Shown: piece by piece, positions 7,880 to 18,492 of the stretch
Layout: each line of letters begins with the position of its first letter
How positions within the stretch are numbered: the stretch's first letter is position 1
DNA from: Propionibacteriaceae bacterium P6A17
GTDB lineage: Bacteria > Actinomycetota > Actinomycetes > Propionibacteriales > Propionibacteriaceae
Length of the DNA: 64,000 nucleotides
Assembly: GCA_000619965.1 (NCBI GenBank)
Contig: JHVD01000010.1
Span: forward strand, 37,630-101,629
Direction of reading: 5' to 3'
Position numbers and translations under genes: made by a program
The notes under the pieces: generated by a model
What the model saw: only the letters and a program-made list of their open reading frames with translations
Told to the model about the DNA's origin: nothing
Databases searched by the model: none

Positions 7880-9192
7880 TTGAGGAATCCTTCGTAGTTG
7901 CGCTGCTGAAGCTGACTCTCGATGCGCTTGATGGTGTCGAGGCCAACACCCACCATGATGAGCACCGACGTGCCGCCGAATGGGAAGTTCTGGTTGGCCT
8001 TGACGGCCATGAAGGCGATCGTGGGCAGGGCCGCAACGAGGGCCAGGTAGAGCGAGCCGGGTGCCGTCAGCCGGTTGAGGACGTAGCCGAGGTATCGCTC
8101 GGTGGGCTTGCCCGCGCGGACGCCGGGGATGAAGCCCCCGTACTTCTTCATGTTGTCGGCGACCTCTTCGGGGTTGAAGGTGATCGACACGTAGAAGTAC
8201 GTGAACAAGATGATGAGCACGAACTGGGCGATGTTGTACGGCACGGAGAACTGCGCGTTGCCGCCGCCGAAGTAGCGGCCGACCCACACGCTGAAGGCGC
8301 TGTCGGGGCGGAAGGTGGCGAACAGCACGGGCAGGTAGAGGATCGAGCTGGCGAAGATGACGGGGATGACGCCTGCCTGGTTGACCTTCAGCGGGATGTA
8401 GGTGGTGGAGCCACCGACGAGGCGCCGCCCCACCATCCGCTTGGCGTACTGCACGGGGATGCGACGCTGGCCCTGCTCGATGAAGAGGATGGCGCCCATG
8501 ACGACGAGGCCGATGAGGATGATGGCGACGAGGTAGAACCACCCGATGGCGCCGGGGTTCTGCTGCTTGACGGCCCAGATGCCCGCCGGGAATGTGGCGG
8601 TGATCTGCGTGAAGATCATGATCGACATGCCGTTGCCGATGCCGCGCTCGGTGATGAGCTCACCCATCCACATGATGATCGCGGTGCCCGCGGTCATGAC
8701 CAGCACCATCGTGATGAGCGCCATCAGCTCCTGGGTGTAGAGAATGCCGCCACAACCCGGCAGGAGCTGCCCGGTGTTGGCCAGCGTCACGAACGCCGTC
8801 GCCTGCATGATGGCCAGCACGAGGGTCAGGTAGCGGGTGTACTCGGTGATCTTCTGCTGGCCCGCGCCGCCCTCCTTCTTGAGGGCCTCGAGTCTCGGGA
8901 TCACGACGGTCATGAGCTGCAGGATGATCGACGACGTGATGTACGGCATGATGCCCAGCGCGAAGATCGTCAACTGCAGCAGTGCCCCGCCGGAGAACAG
9001 GTTGATGATCGAGTACAGGCCTGCCGCGTCGCTGGTGCTGGTCAGCGCCACGCACTCGTCGATTCGGGCCATGTTGACGTTGGGTGCGGGCACCGACGAG
9101 CCGAATCGGAAGATGGCGATGATGCCGAGCGTGAACAGGATCTTCTTGCGGAGATCCGGCGATCGGAGAGCATTCGCGAAAGCGCTGAGCAT
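7876..9192 (-). CDS. secY: Protein translocase subunit SecY
   Basis: 438-residue integral membrane channel of the Sec translocon, with about ten transmembrane helices. The start at 9192 ([20 protein letters not shown]) is canonical; the longer reading adds Cys-rich, non-conserved residues. Family signatures are visible: [20 protein letters not shown], the cytoplasmic loop [13 protein letters not shown], and [19 protein letters not shown]. It is separated from rplO by a strong terminator (9343-9381) and has a candidate promoter (9236-9264), so it heads its own unit with adk and map through two 4-nt overlaps. Confidence 0.98.
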   Translation of the reverse strand: MLSAFANALRSPDLRKKILFTLGIIAIFRFGSSVPAPNVNMARIDECVALTSTSDAAGLYSIINLFSGGALLQLTIFALGIMPYITSSIILQLMTVVIPRLEALKKEGGAGQQKITEYTRYLTLVLAIMQATAFVTLANTGQLLPGCGGILYTQELMALITMVLVMTAGTAIIMWMGELITERGIGNGMSIMIFTQITATFPAGIWAVKQQNPGAIGWFYLVAIILIGLVVMGAILFIEQGQRRIPVQYAKRMVGRRLVGGSTTYIPLKVNQAGVIPVIFASSILYLPVLFATFRPDSAFSVWVGRYFGGGNAQFSVPYNIAQFVLIILFTYFYVSITFNPEEVADNMKKYGGFIPGVRAGKPTERYLGYVLNRLTAPGSLYLALVAALPTIAFMAVKANQNFPFGGTSVLIMVGVGLDTIKRIESQLQQRNYEGFLK

Positions 9193-9235
9193 CCAGCCCC
9201 TACTTCCCTTGCAGACGTGACAAGACTGGCCACGA

Positions 9236-9264
9236 GATATGTGGCAACTTGGGCAGCCTACCAA
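9236..9264 (-). promoter_or_regulatory. Candidate secY-adk-map promoter
   Basis: Minus strand TTGGTA (9264-9259), 17 nt, CATATC (9241-9236). It lies 44 nt upstream of secY and just after the rplO terminator. The -10 is only a partial match. Confidence 0.4.
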
Positions 9265-9342
9265 CTGGCGGCGTCCGCCCCAAAGTCGCCGGACCACGAA
9301 TGTGACAGACGACGCGCATGATGCGCGCTTGGACGGCGATGC

Positions 9343-9381
9343 GAGAGGGCGGTCTCCCCTGTCCGGGAAGACCGCCCTCTC
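9343..9381 (-). terminator. Hairpin terminator after rplO
   Basis: GAGAGGGCGGTCT (9343-9355) pairs perfectly with AGACCGCCCTCTC (9369-9381): a 13-bp stem, 14 nt after the rplO stop on the minus strand. This ends the spc operon before secY. Confidence 0.8.
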
Positions 9382-9395
9382 GTGGTTCGGTTGGC

Positions 9396-9836
9396 TCAGG
9401 CCTCGCTCACGGAGCCGCCTGCAGCCTCGATCTTCTCCCGCGCAGAGCCGGAGAACTTGTGTGCGGTGACGTTCAGCCTGACGTTGACGTCCCCGTTGCC
9501 GAGGACCTTGACAAGCTGACCCGAACGCACGGCGCCGGCAGCCACGAGGTCCTCGACGGTCACGTCGCCGCCCTCGGGGAACAGCTCGGCAATGCGCCCG
9601 GCGTTGACCACCTGGTACTCGACGCGGAACGGGTTCTTGAACCCCTTCAGCTTCGGGATGCGCATGTGCATCGGCATCTGGCCGCCCTCGAAGTTCTCCG
9701 GGACGTTCTTGCGAGCGCCCGTACCCTTCGTGCCGCGACCAGCGGTCTTGCCCTTCGAGCCCTCACCACGGCCAACACGGGTCTTCGCCGTCTTGGCACC
9801 GGGAGCGGGGCGAAGGTGGTGGATCTTCAGTGCCAT
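9396..9836 (-). CDS. rplO: 50S ribosomal protein L15
   Basis: 146-residue late-assembly large-subunit protein. The N-terminal basic/Gly-rich region ([30 protein letters not shown]) and the C-terminal globular part ([19 protein letters not shown]) are normal. It lies 1 nt after rpmD and ends the spc ribosomal protein run at a strong hairpin. Confidence 0.98.
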   Translation of the reverse strand: MALKIHHLRPAPGAKTAKTRVGRGEGSKGKTAGRGTKGTGARKNVPENFEGGQMPMHMRIPKLKGFKNPFRVEYQVVNAGRIAELFPEGGDVTVEDLVAAGAVRSGQLVKVLGNGDVNVRLNVTAHKFSGSAREKIEAAGGSVSEA

Positions 9837-9837
9837 G

Positions 9838-10020
9838 TCACTTCACCTCTTCGACGGTCACGAGGTGCGCCACGACGTTGATCATGCCGAGCACCTCGGG
9901 ACGGTCCTCACGGACCACGGACTGGCCGACGCGCTTGAGGCCAAGCGAGCGCAGCGAATCCTTCTGATTGCTCTTGCCGTTCACGCCGGACTTGACCTGC
10001 GTGATCTTCAGCTGTGCCAT
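9838..10020 (-). CDS. rpmD: 50S ribosomal protein L30
   Basis: 60-residue protein that binds 23S and 5S rRNA regions. The sequence includes [20 protein letters not shown] and [20 protein letters not shown], which are canonical. Its ATG directly abuts the rpsE stop (TAA then ATG), indicating coupling. Confidence 0.98.
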   Translation of the reverse strand: MAQLKITQVKSGVNGKSNQKDSLRSLGLKRVGQSVVREDRPEVLGMINVVAHLVTVEEVK

Positions 10021-10629
10021 TTAGCTCGCCACCTCTTCCTTGCTGGCGCGGAGCAGCGCGGCCGGGGCCACGTCCTCCACGGGGAGGCCGCGGCGACGGG
10101 CCACTTCCTCCGGCTGCTCGAGCTGCTTGAGCGCCGCAACGGTGGCGTGCACCACGTTGATGGCGTTCGGCGACCCGAGCGACTTCGACAGCACGTCGTG
10201 GATGCCCGCGCACTCGAGCACCGCACGGGCCGAGCCACCGGCGATCACGCCGGTACCGGGGGTTGCAGGACGGAGCAAAACGACGCCAGCCGCCTTCTCT
10301 CCCTGCACGGCGTGCGGGATGGTGCGCTGCACCATGGGGACACGGAAGAAGTGCTTCTTGGCCTCCTCCACGCCCTTGGCGATGGCAGCCGGCACCTCCT
10401 TGGCCTTGCCGTAGCCGACGCCCACGGTGCCCTCGCCGTCGCCCACCACAACGAGTGCGGTGAAGCTGAAGCGACGGCCACCCTGAACGACCTTGGCGAC
10501 GCGGTTGATGGCAACCACGCGCTCGAGGTACTGGCTCTTCTCCTCGCGAGCATTGTCACGGCCACGACGATCGTCACGGCCACGACGATCGCCACCTGCG
10601 CGGTTGCCGCGCTGCTGGGTTTCAGTCAT
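10021..10629 (-). CDS. rpsE: 30S ribosomal protein S5
   Basis: 202-residue protein important for decoding fidelity and mRNA unwinding. The start at 10629 (MTETQQRGN) is preceded by GAAAGAGGAAAC. The N-terminus has an Arg/Gly/Asp-rich extension ([16 protein letters not shown]). The double-stranded RNA-binding-like domain follows ([40 protein letters not shown]), then [20 protein letters not shown]. Confidence 0.98.
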   Translation of the reverse strand: MTETQQRGNRAGGDRRGRDDRRGRDNAREEKSQYLERVVAINRVAKVVQGGRRFSFTALVVVGDGEGTVGVGYGKAKEVPAAIAKGVEEAKKHFFRVPMVQRTIPHAVQGEKAAGVVLLRPATPGTGVIAGGSARAVLECAGIHDVLSKSLGSPNAINVVHATVAALKQLEQPEEVARRRGLPVEDVAPAALLRASKEEVAS

Positions 10630-10648
10630 CGTTTCCTCTTTCGTCGGG

Positions 10649-11032
10649 TCAGAAGTCGAGGCCGCCCTCACGAGCAGCATCGGCCAGGGCCGCGAGGCGG
10701 CCGGTGTACTTGTTGCCTGCGCGGTCGAACACGACCGCCTCGATGCCGGCGGCCTTCGCGCGCTCGGCCACCAGCGAGCCGACCTTTGCGGCCTTCTCGG
10801 TCTTGGTGGCGGTGAGGTTGCGGAGGTCTGCCTCCATCGTGGACGCGGACACGATCGTGCGGCCCTGGGTGTCGTCGATCACCTGCACGTACAGGTGCCG
10901 CGGGGAGCGGGTGACGACGAGACGGGGACGCTCGTTGGTGCCGTTGATCTTCTTGCGAGCACGCAGCTGGCGCCGCGCACGCGACGCAGCCTTCGACGAC
11001 AGCGACTTGCTCGTCTTCAGCGAGATGGCCAT
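10649..11032 (-). CDS. rplR: 50S ribosomal protein L18
   Basis: 127-residue 5S rRNA-binding protein. Conserved segments: [40 protein letters not shown], and [20 protein letters not shown] near the end. It starts within the rplF stop (TAATG overlap). Confidence 0.98.
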   Translation of the reverse strand: MAISLKTSKSLSSKAASRARRQLRARKKINGTNERPRLVVTRSPRHLYVQVIDDTQGRTIVSASTMEADLRNLTATKTEKAAKVGSLVAERAKAAGIEAVVFDRAGNKYTGRLAALADAAREGGLDF

Positions 11033-11574
11033 TACTTACCAGCCTTTCCAGCCTTGCGGCGGACGTGCTCTCCGGCGTAGCGGACACCCTTGCCCTTGTA
11101 GGGCTCGGGCTTGCGCAGCTTCCGGATGTTGGCAGCCGTCTCACCGACGAGCTGCTTGTCGATGCCCTGGACCGAGAACTTGGTCTGGGACTCGACGTTG
11201 AACGTGATGCCCTCGGGGGCGTCGACGATGACGGGGTGCGAGAAGCCGAGCGCGAACTCGAGCTGCTTCGGACCCTTCGAGATGACGCGGTAACCGACGC
11301 CGACGATCTCGAGCTTCTTCTCGTAGCCCTCGGTGACACCGACGATCATGTTGCTGATGAGGGTGCGGGTGAGGCCATGGAGCGAACGGTTGAGACGCTC
11401 GTCGTTGGGACGCGAGACCTCGATCTGGCCCTCGTCGTTGCGCGCGACGGAGATCGGAGCCTTGACGGTGAACTCGAGCTCACCCTTGGGGCCCTTCACG
11501 CCGACGTTCTGACCGTCCAGCTTGACGTCCACGCCAGCCGGAACGGTGATGGGGAGCCTGCCAATACGCGACAT
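11032..11574 (-). CDS. rplF: 50S ribosomal protein L6
   Basis: 180-residue protein with two tandem L6 domains near the GTPase centre. Starts [20 protein letters not shown]. The C-terminal signature [20 protein letters not shown] is present. Follows rpsH by 17 nt. Confidence 0.98.
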   Translation of the reverse strand: MSRIGRLPITVPAGVDVKLDGQNVGVKGPKGELEFTVKAPISVARNDEGQIEVSRPNDERLNRSLHGLTRTLISNMIVGVTEGYEKKLEIVGVGYRVISKGPKQLEFALGFSHPVIVDAPEGITFNVESQTKFSVQGIDKQLVGETAANIRKLRKPEPYKGKGVRYAGEHVRRKAGKAGK

Positions 11575-11591
11575 TGTTCAAATCCTCCTCA

Positions 11592-11996
11592 TCACCAGAC
11601 GTAGGCGAGCACTTCGCCGCCGACGGACTTGGCCTTCGCCTGCTTGTCGGTCAGCAGGCCCTGCGACGTCGAGATGATGGCGATGCCGAGACCGCCCAAC
11701 ACTCGAGGGAGCTGGTCGGCCTTCGCGTAGACGCGCAGACCGGGCTTGCTGATGCGACGCAGCCCAGCGATGGAACGCTCACGGGACTCGCCGTACTTGA
11801 GGGTCACCTTCAGCACCTTGCCGACCTGGCCCTCGGCCTCGGTTAGCTCGTAGTCAGCGATGTAGCCCTCCGACTTCAGGATCTCGGCGATCCCGACCTT
11901 GATCTTGGACGACGGCATGGAAGCCTGGTCCAGATACGCCTGATTGGCGTTGCGCAGACGGGTCAGCATGTCTGCGATGGGGTCAGTCATTGTCAT
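11592..11996 (-). CDS. rpsH: 30S ribosomal protein S8
   Basis: 134-residue primary 16S rRNA-binding protein; also the translational repressor of spc operons in enterobacteria. Starts [20 protein letters not shown] with AAAGAGG upstream. The C-terminal motif [19 protein letters not shown] is typical. Confidence 0.97.
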   Translation of the reverse strand: MTMTDPIADMLTRLRNANQAYLDQASMPSSKIKVGIAEILKSEGYIADYELTEAEGQVGKVLKVTLKYGESRERSIAGLRRISKPGLRVYAKADQLPRVLGGLGIAIISTSQGLLTDKQAKAKSVGGEVLAYVW

Positions 11997-12069
11997 GACT
12001 TATGCCTCTTTCTCGCGCCGGTTTCCCGTTGGGGACCTGTCGCGTTGATGTTCTTGGGTTCGAAAGGAC

Positions 12070-12255
12070 TCACCAGGACGACTTGGTCACGCCGGGCAGC
12101 TCGCCGGCGTGGGCGAGCTCACGCAGGCACACGCGGCACAGGCCGAACTTGCGGTAGACCGACTTGGGTCGGCCGCACTTCTGGCAGCGGGTGTAGGCGC
12201 GCACACCGAACTTCGGCTTGCGGGCCTGCTTGACCTTGAGCGCAGTCTTAGCCAT
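12070..12255 (-). CDS. rpsN: 30S ribosomal protein S14, zinc-binding type Z
   Basis: 61-residue S14 of the short C+ type. Two Cys pairs are visible: Cys-Gln-Lys-Cys and Cys-Arg-Val-Cys, a zinc knuckle. The C-terminal [16 protein letters not shown] is canonical. Actinobacteria usually keep this form in the spc operon and a zinc-free paralogue elsewhere that is used under zinc starvation (family knowledge). Confidence 0.97.
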   Translation of the reverse strand: MAKTALKVKQARKPKFGVRAYTRCQKCGRPKSVYRKFGLCRVCLRELAHAGELPGVTKSSW

Positions 12256-12264
12256 GCCTCAGCC

Positions 12265-12882
12265 TCACTTCTTCTTCTTCTTCTTGGCGTAGAAGGCGGG
12301 GCCACGCTTGACCTTGGCCTTCTTGGGATCGTCCTGGGCCTTGAACGGGAACCCGAGGTGCTTCAGCAGCGCACGGCCTTCGACGTCGTTGGTGGCGGAG
12401 GTCACGAACGTGATGTCCATGCCACGGACGCGGTCGATCTTGTCCTGATCGATCTCGAGGAACATGACCTGCTCGTTGAGACCGAAGGTGTAGTTGCCGT
12501 TGCCGTCGAACTGGCGGCCGTTGAGGCCACGGAAGTCGCGGATGCGGGGCAGCGCGAGCGTCAGCAGACGATCAGCGAACTCCCACATGCGGTCGCCGCG
12601 CAGCGTCACGTGGCAGCCGATCGGCTGGCCCTCGCGGAGCTTGAACTGGGCGATGGACTTGCGCGCCTTGGTCACGGCCGGCTTCTGGCCGGTGATCGCG
12701 GTCAGGTCGCGGATCGCGCCGTCGATGATCTTGGAGTCACGCGCGGCCTCGCCCACACCCATGTTGACCACGATCTTGGTCAGCCCGGGCACCTGCATCG
12801 GGTTCGCGTACTTGAACTCCTCCTGCATCGCAGGGGCGATGGTCTCGCGGTACTGCTTCTTGAGACGGGGCATCTCGCTCAT
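12265..12882 (-). CDS. rplE: 50S ribosomal protein L5
   Basis: 205-residue 5S rRNA-binding protein that contacts S13 and P-site tRNA. Motifs: [24 protein letters not shown]-like [19 protein letters not shown], and [20 protein letters not shown]. The C-terminus has a Lys-rich end (YAKKKKKK) that is longer than in most homologues. It overlaps the rplX stop by one base. Confidence 0.98.
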   Translation of the reverse strand: MSEMPRLKKQYRETIAPAMQEEFKYANPMQVPGLTKIVVNMGVGEAARDSKIIDGAIRDLTAITGQKPAVTKARKSIAQFKLREGQPIGCHVTLRGDRMWEFADRLLTLALPRIRDFRGLNGRQFDGNGNYTFGLNEQVMFLEIDQDKIDRVRGMDITFVTSATNDVEGRALLKHLGFPFKAQDDPKKAKVKRGPAFYAKKKKKK

Positions 12883-13250
12883 CAGATCTCCTCCCCCGTC
12901 GCACGGGCGATGCGCACGGAGCGCTCGGCCTTGTACTCGGAGCCGTCGGGGCGCTTCTTGGTGACCTCGACGCGCTTGTGGCCGACGCGGGTCACGACTT
13001 CCTTGCCGTCCTTCTTCACGAGGAGCTGGACGTTGGACACGTGGATGGGAGCCTCGGACTCGATGACGCCACCCTCGATCTTGCGGCCGCTGGGCAGCTG
13101 GGCCTCGCGACGGTGACGCTTCACGATGTTGACGCCCTCGACGGTCACCTTCTGCGCCTCGGGGTAGACGGCGATGATCTCACCCGTCGCACCCTTGTCC
13201 TTGCCTGCGATGACCTTGACGCGGTCACCCTTCTTCACATGCAGCGACAT
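12882..13250 (-). CDS. rplX: 50S ribosomal protein L24
   Basis: 122-residue assembly-initiator protein with a KOW motif: [20 protein letters not shown]. It follows rplN by 2 nt and overlaps rplE by one base (TGATG), the standard gene order. Confidence 0.97.
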   Translation of the reverse strand: MSLHVKKGDRVKVIAGKDKGATGEIIAVYPEAQKVTVEGVNIVKRHRREAQLPSGRKIEGGVIESEAPIHVSNVQLLVKKDGKEVVTRVGHKRVEVTKKRPDGSEYKAERSVRIARATGEEI

Positions 13251-13252
13251 GG

Positions 13253-13621
13253 TCAGATCACCTCCGGGGCGAGCGAGACGATGCGCATGAACTTCTTCTC
13301 GCGCAGCTCACGGGCCACGGGGCCGAAGATGCGAGTACCGCGAGGCTCACCGTCGTTCTTGAGGATGACGGCGGCGTTCTCGTCGAACTTGATGTAGGAG
13401 CCGTCGGGGCGACGACGCTCCTTGCGCTGGCGGACGACGACGGCCTTGACCACGTCGCCCTTCTTGACGGTGCCGCCAGGGATCGCGTCCTTGACGGTGG
13501 CGACGATGGTGTCGCCCAGATATGCGTAGCGACGACCGGAGCCACCGAGCACACGGATGCAGAGGATCTCCTTCGCACCAGTGTTGTCGGCGACCTTCAG
13601 CCGCGACTCCTGCTGGATCAT
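13253..13621 (-). CDS. rplN: 50S ribosomal protein L14
   Basis: 122-residue protein at the subunit interface. The start at 13621 ([19 protein letters not shown]) follows AAGGAGAAGGA; the six extra in-frame codons upstream are part of the leader. The length is exactly that of the family. It is the first gene of the spc operon here; the S10 operon does not read into it because a 3.3-kb ABC transporter gene and a small plus-strand gene lie in between. Confidence 0.98.
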   Translation of the reverse strand: MIQQESRLKVADNTGAKEILCIRVLGGSGRRYAYLGDTIVATVKDAIPGGTVKKGDVVKAVVVRQRKERRRPDGSYIKFDENAAVILKNDGEPRGTRIFGPVARELREKKFMRIVSLAPEVI

Positions 13622-13677
13622 TCCTTCTCCTTGTCCCACTGGTTCCAGACATCTGGCCTTGTGAAACTAGAAACGTC

Positions 13678-13699
13678 CCCCCTGGATTTTGCCAGGGGG
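13678..13699 (-). other. Leader hairpin upstream of rplN
   Basis: CCCCCTGG (13678-13685) pairs with CCAGGGGG (13692-13699) around a 6-nt AT-rich loop, 57 nt before the rplN start. It has no U-run, so a leader element is more likely than a terminator. I could not identify a clear promoter in this 219-nt gap. Confidence 0.4.
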
Positions 13700-13840
13700 C
13701 AGCACCCAGCCCAAGAGAGTGGATGCCATGGCGATGTCCGGGAGAGGTCCCCTGCAAAGGGCACAGACCCAAGACAACTTGACCAGCTTACCCCATGTGT
13801 GCCAGCCGGAGGAAATCACGGGGCATGGGAGAATCGTCGC

Positions 13841-14053
13841 GTGATCACCCGCGCCTACTTCTCCGATCCGGACCCCGCCCAGAGCCTACAGGAAGCGTTG
13901 ACGGCACTCGGCCACGAGGCCGAGGTGGTGGCCGAACGCTTCGCCGGCGAGGACGACGACGAGGCCATCGAATACGCCGTGTGCACCGACGCTCCCAGTG
14001 CCACCGTCACGCGGCTCGTCGACCCCGACACGTTCATCGTCGAGGACGACTGA
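13841..14053 (+). CDS. Small hypothetical protein
   Basis: 70-residue acidic protein not recognised as any family. The GTG start at 13841 (ITRAYFSDPDPAQSLQEALT) has GGGAG about 9 nt upstream; a longer in-frame reading to 13631 goes through the rplN leader and looks non-coding. Composition is strongly acidic (GEDDDEAIEYAV; DPDTFIVEDD). It lies divergent from rplN and convergent with the ABC transporter gene, 20 nt from that stop. It may be a real small cytosolic protein; no function can be offered. Confidence 0.5.
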   Translation: MITRAYFSDPDPAQSLQEALTALGHEAEVVAERFAGEDDDEAIEYAVCTDAPSATVTRLVDPDTFIVEDD

Positions 14054-14072
14054 GCACGAGGCCGCCCCTCGC

Positions 14073-17000
14073 CTACTCGCTGCGCAATGCCTGCACAGGG
14101 TCCTTCCTGGAGGCCGACGACGCGGGCAGCAGCCCTGCGACGGAGGTGAGCGCCATGCTGATGAGCACGAGGATCCCCGCCGCGCCCAGCGGCAGCACGG
14201 CGACGTTGGGCACGTCGAAGCGGTCCAGCACGATCGCGTTCGTGGGAATGGTCAGCAGCCAGGTCACCACCACGCCGAGCAGGCCCGCGGCGGCACCGAC
14301 GATGAGCGTCTCGGCGTTGAACACGCGGCGGATGTCCCGACGGCTGGCCCCCACCGCGCGCAGGATGCCGATCTCCTTGGTGCGTTCGAGCACCGAGATG
14401 GCCGTGATGACCCCGATCATGATCGACGACACCACCAGCGAGATCGCCACGAACGCGATGAGCACGGTGCTGATCGTGTTGATGATGTCCGTCACCGACG
14501 TCATCAGCGCGCCGACGAGGTCCGAGTAGGTGATGACTCGATCCTTGTGCCCTTGGTCGCGCATCCGCTGGTTGTAGTCGTCGAGAATCTGGGTGACCTG
14601 TTCCTTCGCCTCGAAGTCCTTCGGGTAGATGCTCACCGACGAGGGCTCGTCCTCGGAGGCGTAGCCGAGGCTGGTGAGGTTCGACTCGTAGGTCGCTGGC
14701 CGCGTCGACGCCACCGACATCAGCAGTTGGGACAGCTCCTCCGGCGACTTCTCGAACGAAAAGGCCTTGGCGAACGCCTCCTGGTCGACGCTCATCGCGC
14801 CCCGCAGCCGCTCGGCCATCCCGGAGCCCATCGACGAGAACGCCTCGCCGAGCTGCGTGCGCAGCGTGCTGCCCAGCTGGGTGGCGAGGTCGCCCATGAC
14901 GCTGGTCATCGCCTGCTGCATGTACTGCCCGAGCGCCTCCTGCAGCTGTTGCCCGACGCGCTGCTGAAGCGCGCTGGTGTCCACCGACGCAGCCACTTGC
15001 GTCAGCGCCTCGCCCACGGCACGCGCCTGCACGTCGGCCACGTATCGCTGGAGGTTGGTCAGCACGTCGCTCTCGTCCAGGCCCTGATCTGCGACGAAGC
15101 GCTGGTAGTCCTGCACCAGCTCGGCAGCCTCGACGGGGTCGACCCCCGAGGCCCCCACGGCACCCGCCACCGCGGCGAGCCCCGCCGGTGTGTCCAGGAA
15201 GGCGGGCAGCGCCGTCGCGACATCGGTGGGGTCGAGCCCGGATTCGCCCGCAAACTGCGTGTAGGCGGCGACGAGGCCCGGGACCTGCGCGGCGAGCTGC
15301 TCGGTGTCGATCTCGGGGAGGGTGGGCTGGGCCTGCGCCATCGCCTCGGCGAGCGCCGTGGCGTCGGGCAGCATCGACGTCGGGTCCAGCTCCCCCACGA
15401 GCGCGCTCAGATCCAGTGGCGGCAGCGTCGACGGATCGATCTGGAAGTCCCGTGGGTCGATGTCGAGTTGGAGATCGAGGCCCTCGAAGCCCGACGACAG
15501 CGCGTCCTCATCGAACGTGAAGGCCTTCGCGATGGCCTCCTCGTCGACGGTCACCAGCTTGCTGAGATCGACGTCTCGCCCCGCGGTGACGTCGCTGAAT
15601 GGGCGCCCGGTGAACACGTTGGTCTCCGGATCCGCCAGCTGCTGGCGCACGATCTCCGCGTCCTGCGCCTCTTCCATCAGCTCGAGCGTAAGGTCCCGCG
15701 TCCAGTAGATGCCGGGGCTGAGCGCCCCACTGCTGCCCTCACTCGGCTGGACCACCCCGACGACCTTCAGCGGCTTGGCCTGCCGCACCAGTTGGGCCAT
15801 GTGCGCGGTGTCGTCGCTGCGGTCCGTCCAGACGCCGAAGTCCTCGTCGTAGACGAACTGTTGGCTCGCCTGCACCAGGCGCAGCTCGGTGCCGAGCACG
15901 TCGTCGTAGTCGAAGGCCCGGCCCCTGGTCTCCACCTCGACGGACTCCCTGTTGCGCAAGCTCTCGAGCATGTCGTCGAGCTCCGCCGGATCCAGGAGGC
16001 CGAGGGAGTACAGCGCCAGGTCACTCAAACCGCCGGTGGAGCTGAGCACCACGACGAGCTCGCTCGCGTCCTCGGGCCAGGCGCCGGCGACGACGTCGTA
16101 CTGGCCGCGCACGAGGTCCAGGTCACCCATCAGCTCCTCGAAGGCACTCGTGCGCATGCCCGGGGCCATCGCCGCGGACATGGACGACGACTGTACGCCG
16201 AGCGCCTCGAAGGCCGGGTCCGGATTGACCCGGCGGGGACCGTCGGAGAGGTCGGCCGAGTAGATGAGCGGATCGACGTCGTAGCCGTAGTCGATGGCGC
16301 TCACGTGCTCGTCCATGCCGCTGGCGGGAGAGTCGAGGAACTCCTTGAGGGAGCGCAGGTCGTTGGTGCCCACGCTCGCCACCATCGACTTCATCATCGG
16401 CACCTCGCGGATGACGTCCTCTCCGGCCTCGTCCTGCGACAGCGCCTCGGACGACGTCCCCAGCAGGGCACCCATGTCGAGGCTCTGCTGTTGGATGACC
16501 AGTGGGTACTGCGAGAGCGTGTCGCGCTCGACATCCTTGATGTAGCCGTTGACGCCGTTGGCCAGCGCCAGGATCGCCGCGATGCCGATGATCCCGATGC
16601 TGCCGGCGAACGACGTCATGAGCGTCCGCCCCTTCTTCGTCATGAGGTTGTTGAACGACAGCCCGATGGCCGTCAGGAATCCCATCCCGACGCGACGGTT
16701 GCGGCGCCCCTCCTCGAGCTCACGGGACGCGGGCACGTACGGATCGGTGTCCTCGACGACGTGTCCATCGGTGAGCCGGACGATGCGCGTCGCGTACTCG
16801 TGGGCGAGCTCCGGATTGTGGGTCACCATGACGACGAGCCGGTCGCGGGCGATCTGCGTCAGCAACCCCATGATCTGCACGCTCGTCACGGAGTCCAGTG
16901 CGCCAGTGGGCTCGTCGGCCAGGAGGATCTCCGGATCGTTGACCAACGCCCGGGCGATGGCGACACGCTGCATCTGCCCACCCGAGAGCTGGTTGGGCCG

Positions 17001-17411
17001 CTTGTGCACATGCTCGCCGAGCCCGACCGCCTCCAGCGCCTCCCGCGCACGCCGACGACGCTCGGCTCGCGACACGCCTGCCAGCGTCAGCGCCAGCTCG
17101 ACGTTGGCGAGCACACTCTGGTGCGGGATCAGGTTGTAACTCTGGAACACGAATCCGACCCGCTCGTTGCGGTACGTGTCCCAGTCGCGATCGCAGTACT
17201 GCTTCGTCGAGACCCCGTCGATGACAAGATCCCCGGAATCGTACTGGTCGAGGCCCCCGACGATGTTCAGCATCGTCGTCTTCCCCGACCCCGACGGGCC
17301 GAGCACCGCCACGAACTCGTTCTCGCGGAAGGCGATGGACACGTCGTCCAACGCCACTTGCGTGAAGTCACCGGTGGAGTAGGACTTGCGCACTTCGCGC
17401 AGCTCAAGCAT
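14073..17411 (-). CDS. MacB/LolD-FtsX type ABC transporter, ATPase fused to permease
   Basis: 1112 residues in one chain. The ATPase domain (about 1-225) has Walker [10 protein letters not shown], signature [13 protein letters not shown], Walker [13 protein letters not shown] and the H-loop MVTHNP. TM1 lies at about 264-287. A very large predicted extracytoplasmic region (about 290-970) follows, then three helices (about 973-1003, 1033-1057, 1070-1098) of an FtsX domain with the loop [20 protein letters not shown]. This MacB-like topology fits mechanotransmission or lipoprotein/peptide export, not import. The ectodomain is Asp/Glu/Leu/Gln-rich and probably helical, far larger than the MacB periplasmic domain. 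Start 17411 follows GGAGG. The gene sits between rpsQ and rplN, an unusual place. Confidence 0.9.
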   Translation of the reverse strand: MLELREVRKSYSTGDFTQVALDDVSIAFRENEFVAVLGPSGSGKTTMLNIVGGLDQYDSGDLVIDGVSTKQYCDRDWDTYRNERVGFVFQSYNLIPHQSVLANVELALTLAGVSRAERRRRAREALEAVGLGEHVHKRPNQLSGGQMQRVAIARALVNDPEILLADEPTGALDSVTSVQIMGLLTQIARDRLVVMVTHNPELAHEYATRIVRLTDGHVVEDTDPYVPASRELEEGRRNRRVGMGFLTAIGLSFNNLMTKKGRTLMTSFAGSIGIIGIAAILALANGVNGYIKDVERDTLSQYPLVIQQQSLDMGALLGTSSEALSQDEAGEDVIREVPMMKSMVASVGTNDLRSLKEFLDSPASGMDEHVSAIDYGYDVDPLIYSADLSDGPRRVNPDPAFEALGVQSSSMSAAMAPGMRTSAFEELMGDLDLVRGQYDVVAGAWPEDASELVVVLSSTGGLSDLALYSLGLLDPAELDDMLESLRNRESVEVETRGRAFDYDDVLGTELRLVQASQQFVYDEDFGVWTDRSDDTAHMAQLVRQAKPLKVVGVVQPSEGSSGALSPGIYWTRDLTLELMEEAQDAEIVRQQLADPETNVFTGRPFSDVTAGRDVDLSKLVTVDEEAIAKAFTFDEDALSSGFEGLDLQLDIDPRDFQIDPSTLPPLDLSALVGELDPTSMLPDATALAEAMAQAQPTLPEIDTEQLAAQVPGLVAAYTQFAGESGLDPTDVATALPAFLDTPAGLAAVAGAVGASGVDPVEAAELVQDYQRFVADQGLDESDVLTNLQRYVADVQARAVGEALTQVAASVDTSALQQRVGQQLQEALGQYMQQAMTSVMGDLATQLGSTLRTQLGEAFSSMGSGMAERLRGAMSVDQEAFAKAFSFEKSPEELSQLLMSVASTRPATYESNLTSLGYASEDEPSSVSIYPKDFEAKEQVTQILDDYNQRMRDQGHKDRVITYSDLVGALMTSVTDIINTISTVLIAFVAISLVVSSIMIGVITAISVLERTKEIGILRAVGASRRDIRRVFNAETLIVGAAAGLLGVVVTWLLTIPTNAIVLDRFDVPNVAVLPLGAAGILVLISMALTSVAGLLPASSASRKDPVQALRSE

Positions 17412-17502
17412 GTGGCCTCCGAGAAAATCGCTCGCCTCCAGTGTGACAGTCGCGCGCAACCCTCCCACCGACGGGTCCACCCGGCCGACGAGCGGGTACG
17501 AC

Positions 17503-17533
17503 GAAGGCCCGCCCCACGAGGGGACGGGCCTTC
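17503..17533 (-). terminator. Hairpin terminator after rpsQ
   Basis: GAAGGCCCGCCCC, loop ACGA, GGGGACGGGCCTTC with one bulged A. It lies 21 nt after the rpsQ stop. The 27-nt core is identical to the terminator after rplL (57262-57292). Confidence 0.8.
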
Positions 17534-17553
17534 TGGAGCTCAGCGAGCGTCGA

Positions 17554-17844
17554 TCACTTGGCGCGCTCGACGATCTCGACGAGACGCCAGCGCTTCTGCG
17601 CGGACAGCGGGCGGGTCTCCATGACGCGGACGCGGTCGCCGATGCCGGCCGTGTTCTCCTCGTCATGCGCCTTGAGCTTGGACGACTTGGTCATGACCTT
17701 GCCGTACAGCGGGTGCTTCACGCGGTCCTCGACCAGGACGACGATGGTCTTGTCCATCTTGTCGCTGACGACGACGCCGGTGAGGACCTTGCGACGGCCG
17801 CGCTCCTCGGTCTGTCCGACCTGGGTGTTCTCTTCAGTCATCAC
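17554..17844 (-). CDS. rpsQ: 30S ribosomal protein S17
   Basis: 96-residue OB-fold 16S rRNA-binding protein. Motifs: [20 protein letters not shown] and [20 protein letters not shown]. It overlaps rpmC by 4 nt (ATGA) and is the last gene of the S10 operon, ended by a strong hairpin. Confidence 0.98.
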   Translation of the reverse strand: MMTEENTQVGQTEERGRRKVLTGVVVSDKMDKTIVVLVEDRVKHPLYGKVMTKSSKLKAHDEENTAGIGDRVRVMETRPLSAQKRWRLVEIVERAK

Positions 17845-18071
17845 TTCTCCTCAACAGGCTCTTCGACGATGCCCAGGTTCCGCTCCTGCAGCACGGTGTA
17901 GACGCGGGCGATGTCCTTGCGGACCTCGCGCAGACGGCCGTGCGACTCGAGCTGACCGGTGGCAGCCTGGAAGCGGAGCCCGAACAGCTCCTCCTTCAGC
18001 TCCACGACCTTCTCGGTGAGCGCCTCGCGGCTCATGCCGCGCAGCTCGGCAGCCTTCAGTGCGTTGCTCAT
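17841..18071 (-). CDS. rpmC: 50S ribosomal protein L29
   Basis: 76-residue two-helix protein near the exit tunnel, where trigger factor and SRP dock. Motifs: [55 protein letters not shown]. Overlaps both neighbours by 1-4 nt, which suggests coupled translation. Confidence 0.98.
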   Translation of the reverse strand: MSNALKAAELRGMSREALTEKVVELKEELFGLRFQAATGQLESHGRLREVRKDIARVYTVLQERNLGIVEEPVEEK

Positions 18072-18490
18072 CAGATCTCACCTGCCTCGCGCTTGATGAA
18101 ACGTGCCTTGAACGGCAGCTTGTGGATGGCGAGACGCATGGCCTCGCGGGCGACGTCCTCACCGACGCCGGAGAGCTCGAAGAGCACCCGGCCCGGCTTG
18201 ACGTTGGCGACCCACCACTCGGGAGAACCCTTGCCGGAACCCATGCGGGTCTCGGCGGGCTTCTTGGTGATCGGGCGATCGGGGTAGACGTTGATCCACA
18301 CCTTGCCGCCACGCTTGATGTGACGGGTCATGGCGATACGGGCCGCCTCGATCTGACGGTTCGTCAGATACGAGGACTCGAGGGCCTGGATGCCGTAGTC
18401 ACCGAAGGCGAGCTTGGTGCCGCCCTTGGCGGCGCCGTTGCGCGCGGGATGGTGCTGCTTGCGGAACTTCACTCGACGAGGAATCAGCAT
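18071..18490 (-). CDS. rplP: 50S ribosomal protein L16
   Basis: 139-residue protein at the A-site tRNA elbow. Begins [20 protein letters not shown] and contains [20 protein letters not shown] and [20 protein letters not shown], all canonical. Two nt separate it from rpsC. Confidence 0.98.
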   Translation of the reverse strand: MLIPRRVKFRKQHHPARNGAAKGGTKLAFGDYGIQALESSYLTNRQIEAARIAMTRHIKRGGKVWINVYPDRPITKKPAETRMGSGKGSPEWWVANVKPGRVLFELSGVGEDVAREAMRLAIHKLPFKARFIKREAGEI

Positions 18491-18492
18491 TG

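Noticed and set aside
13998..17624. 1208-codon plus-strand frame opposite the ABC transporter
   Set aside because: Antisense shadow; His/Arg/Gly/Val-rich with no domain, while the minus strand has complete ABC and FtsX motifs.
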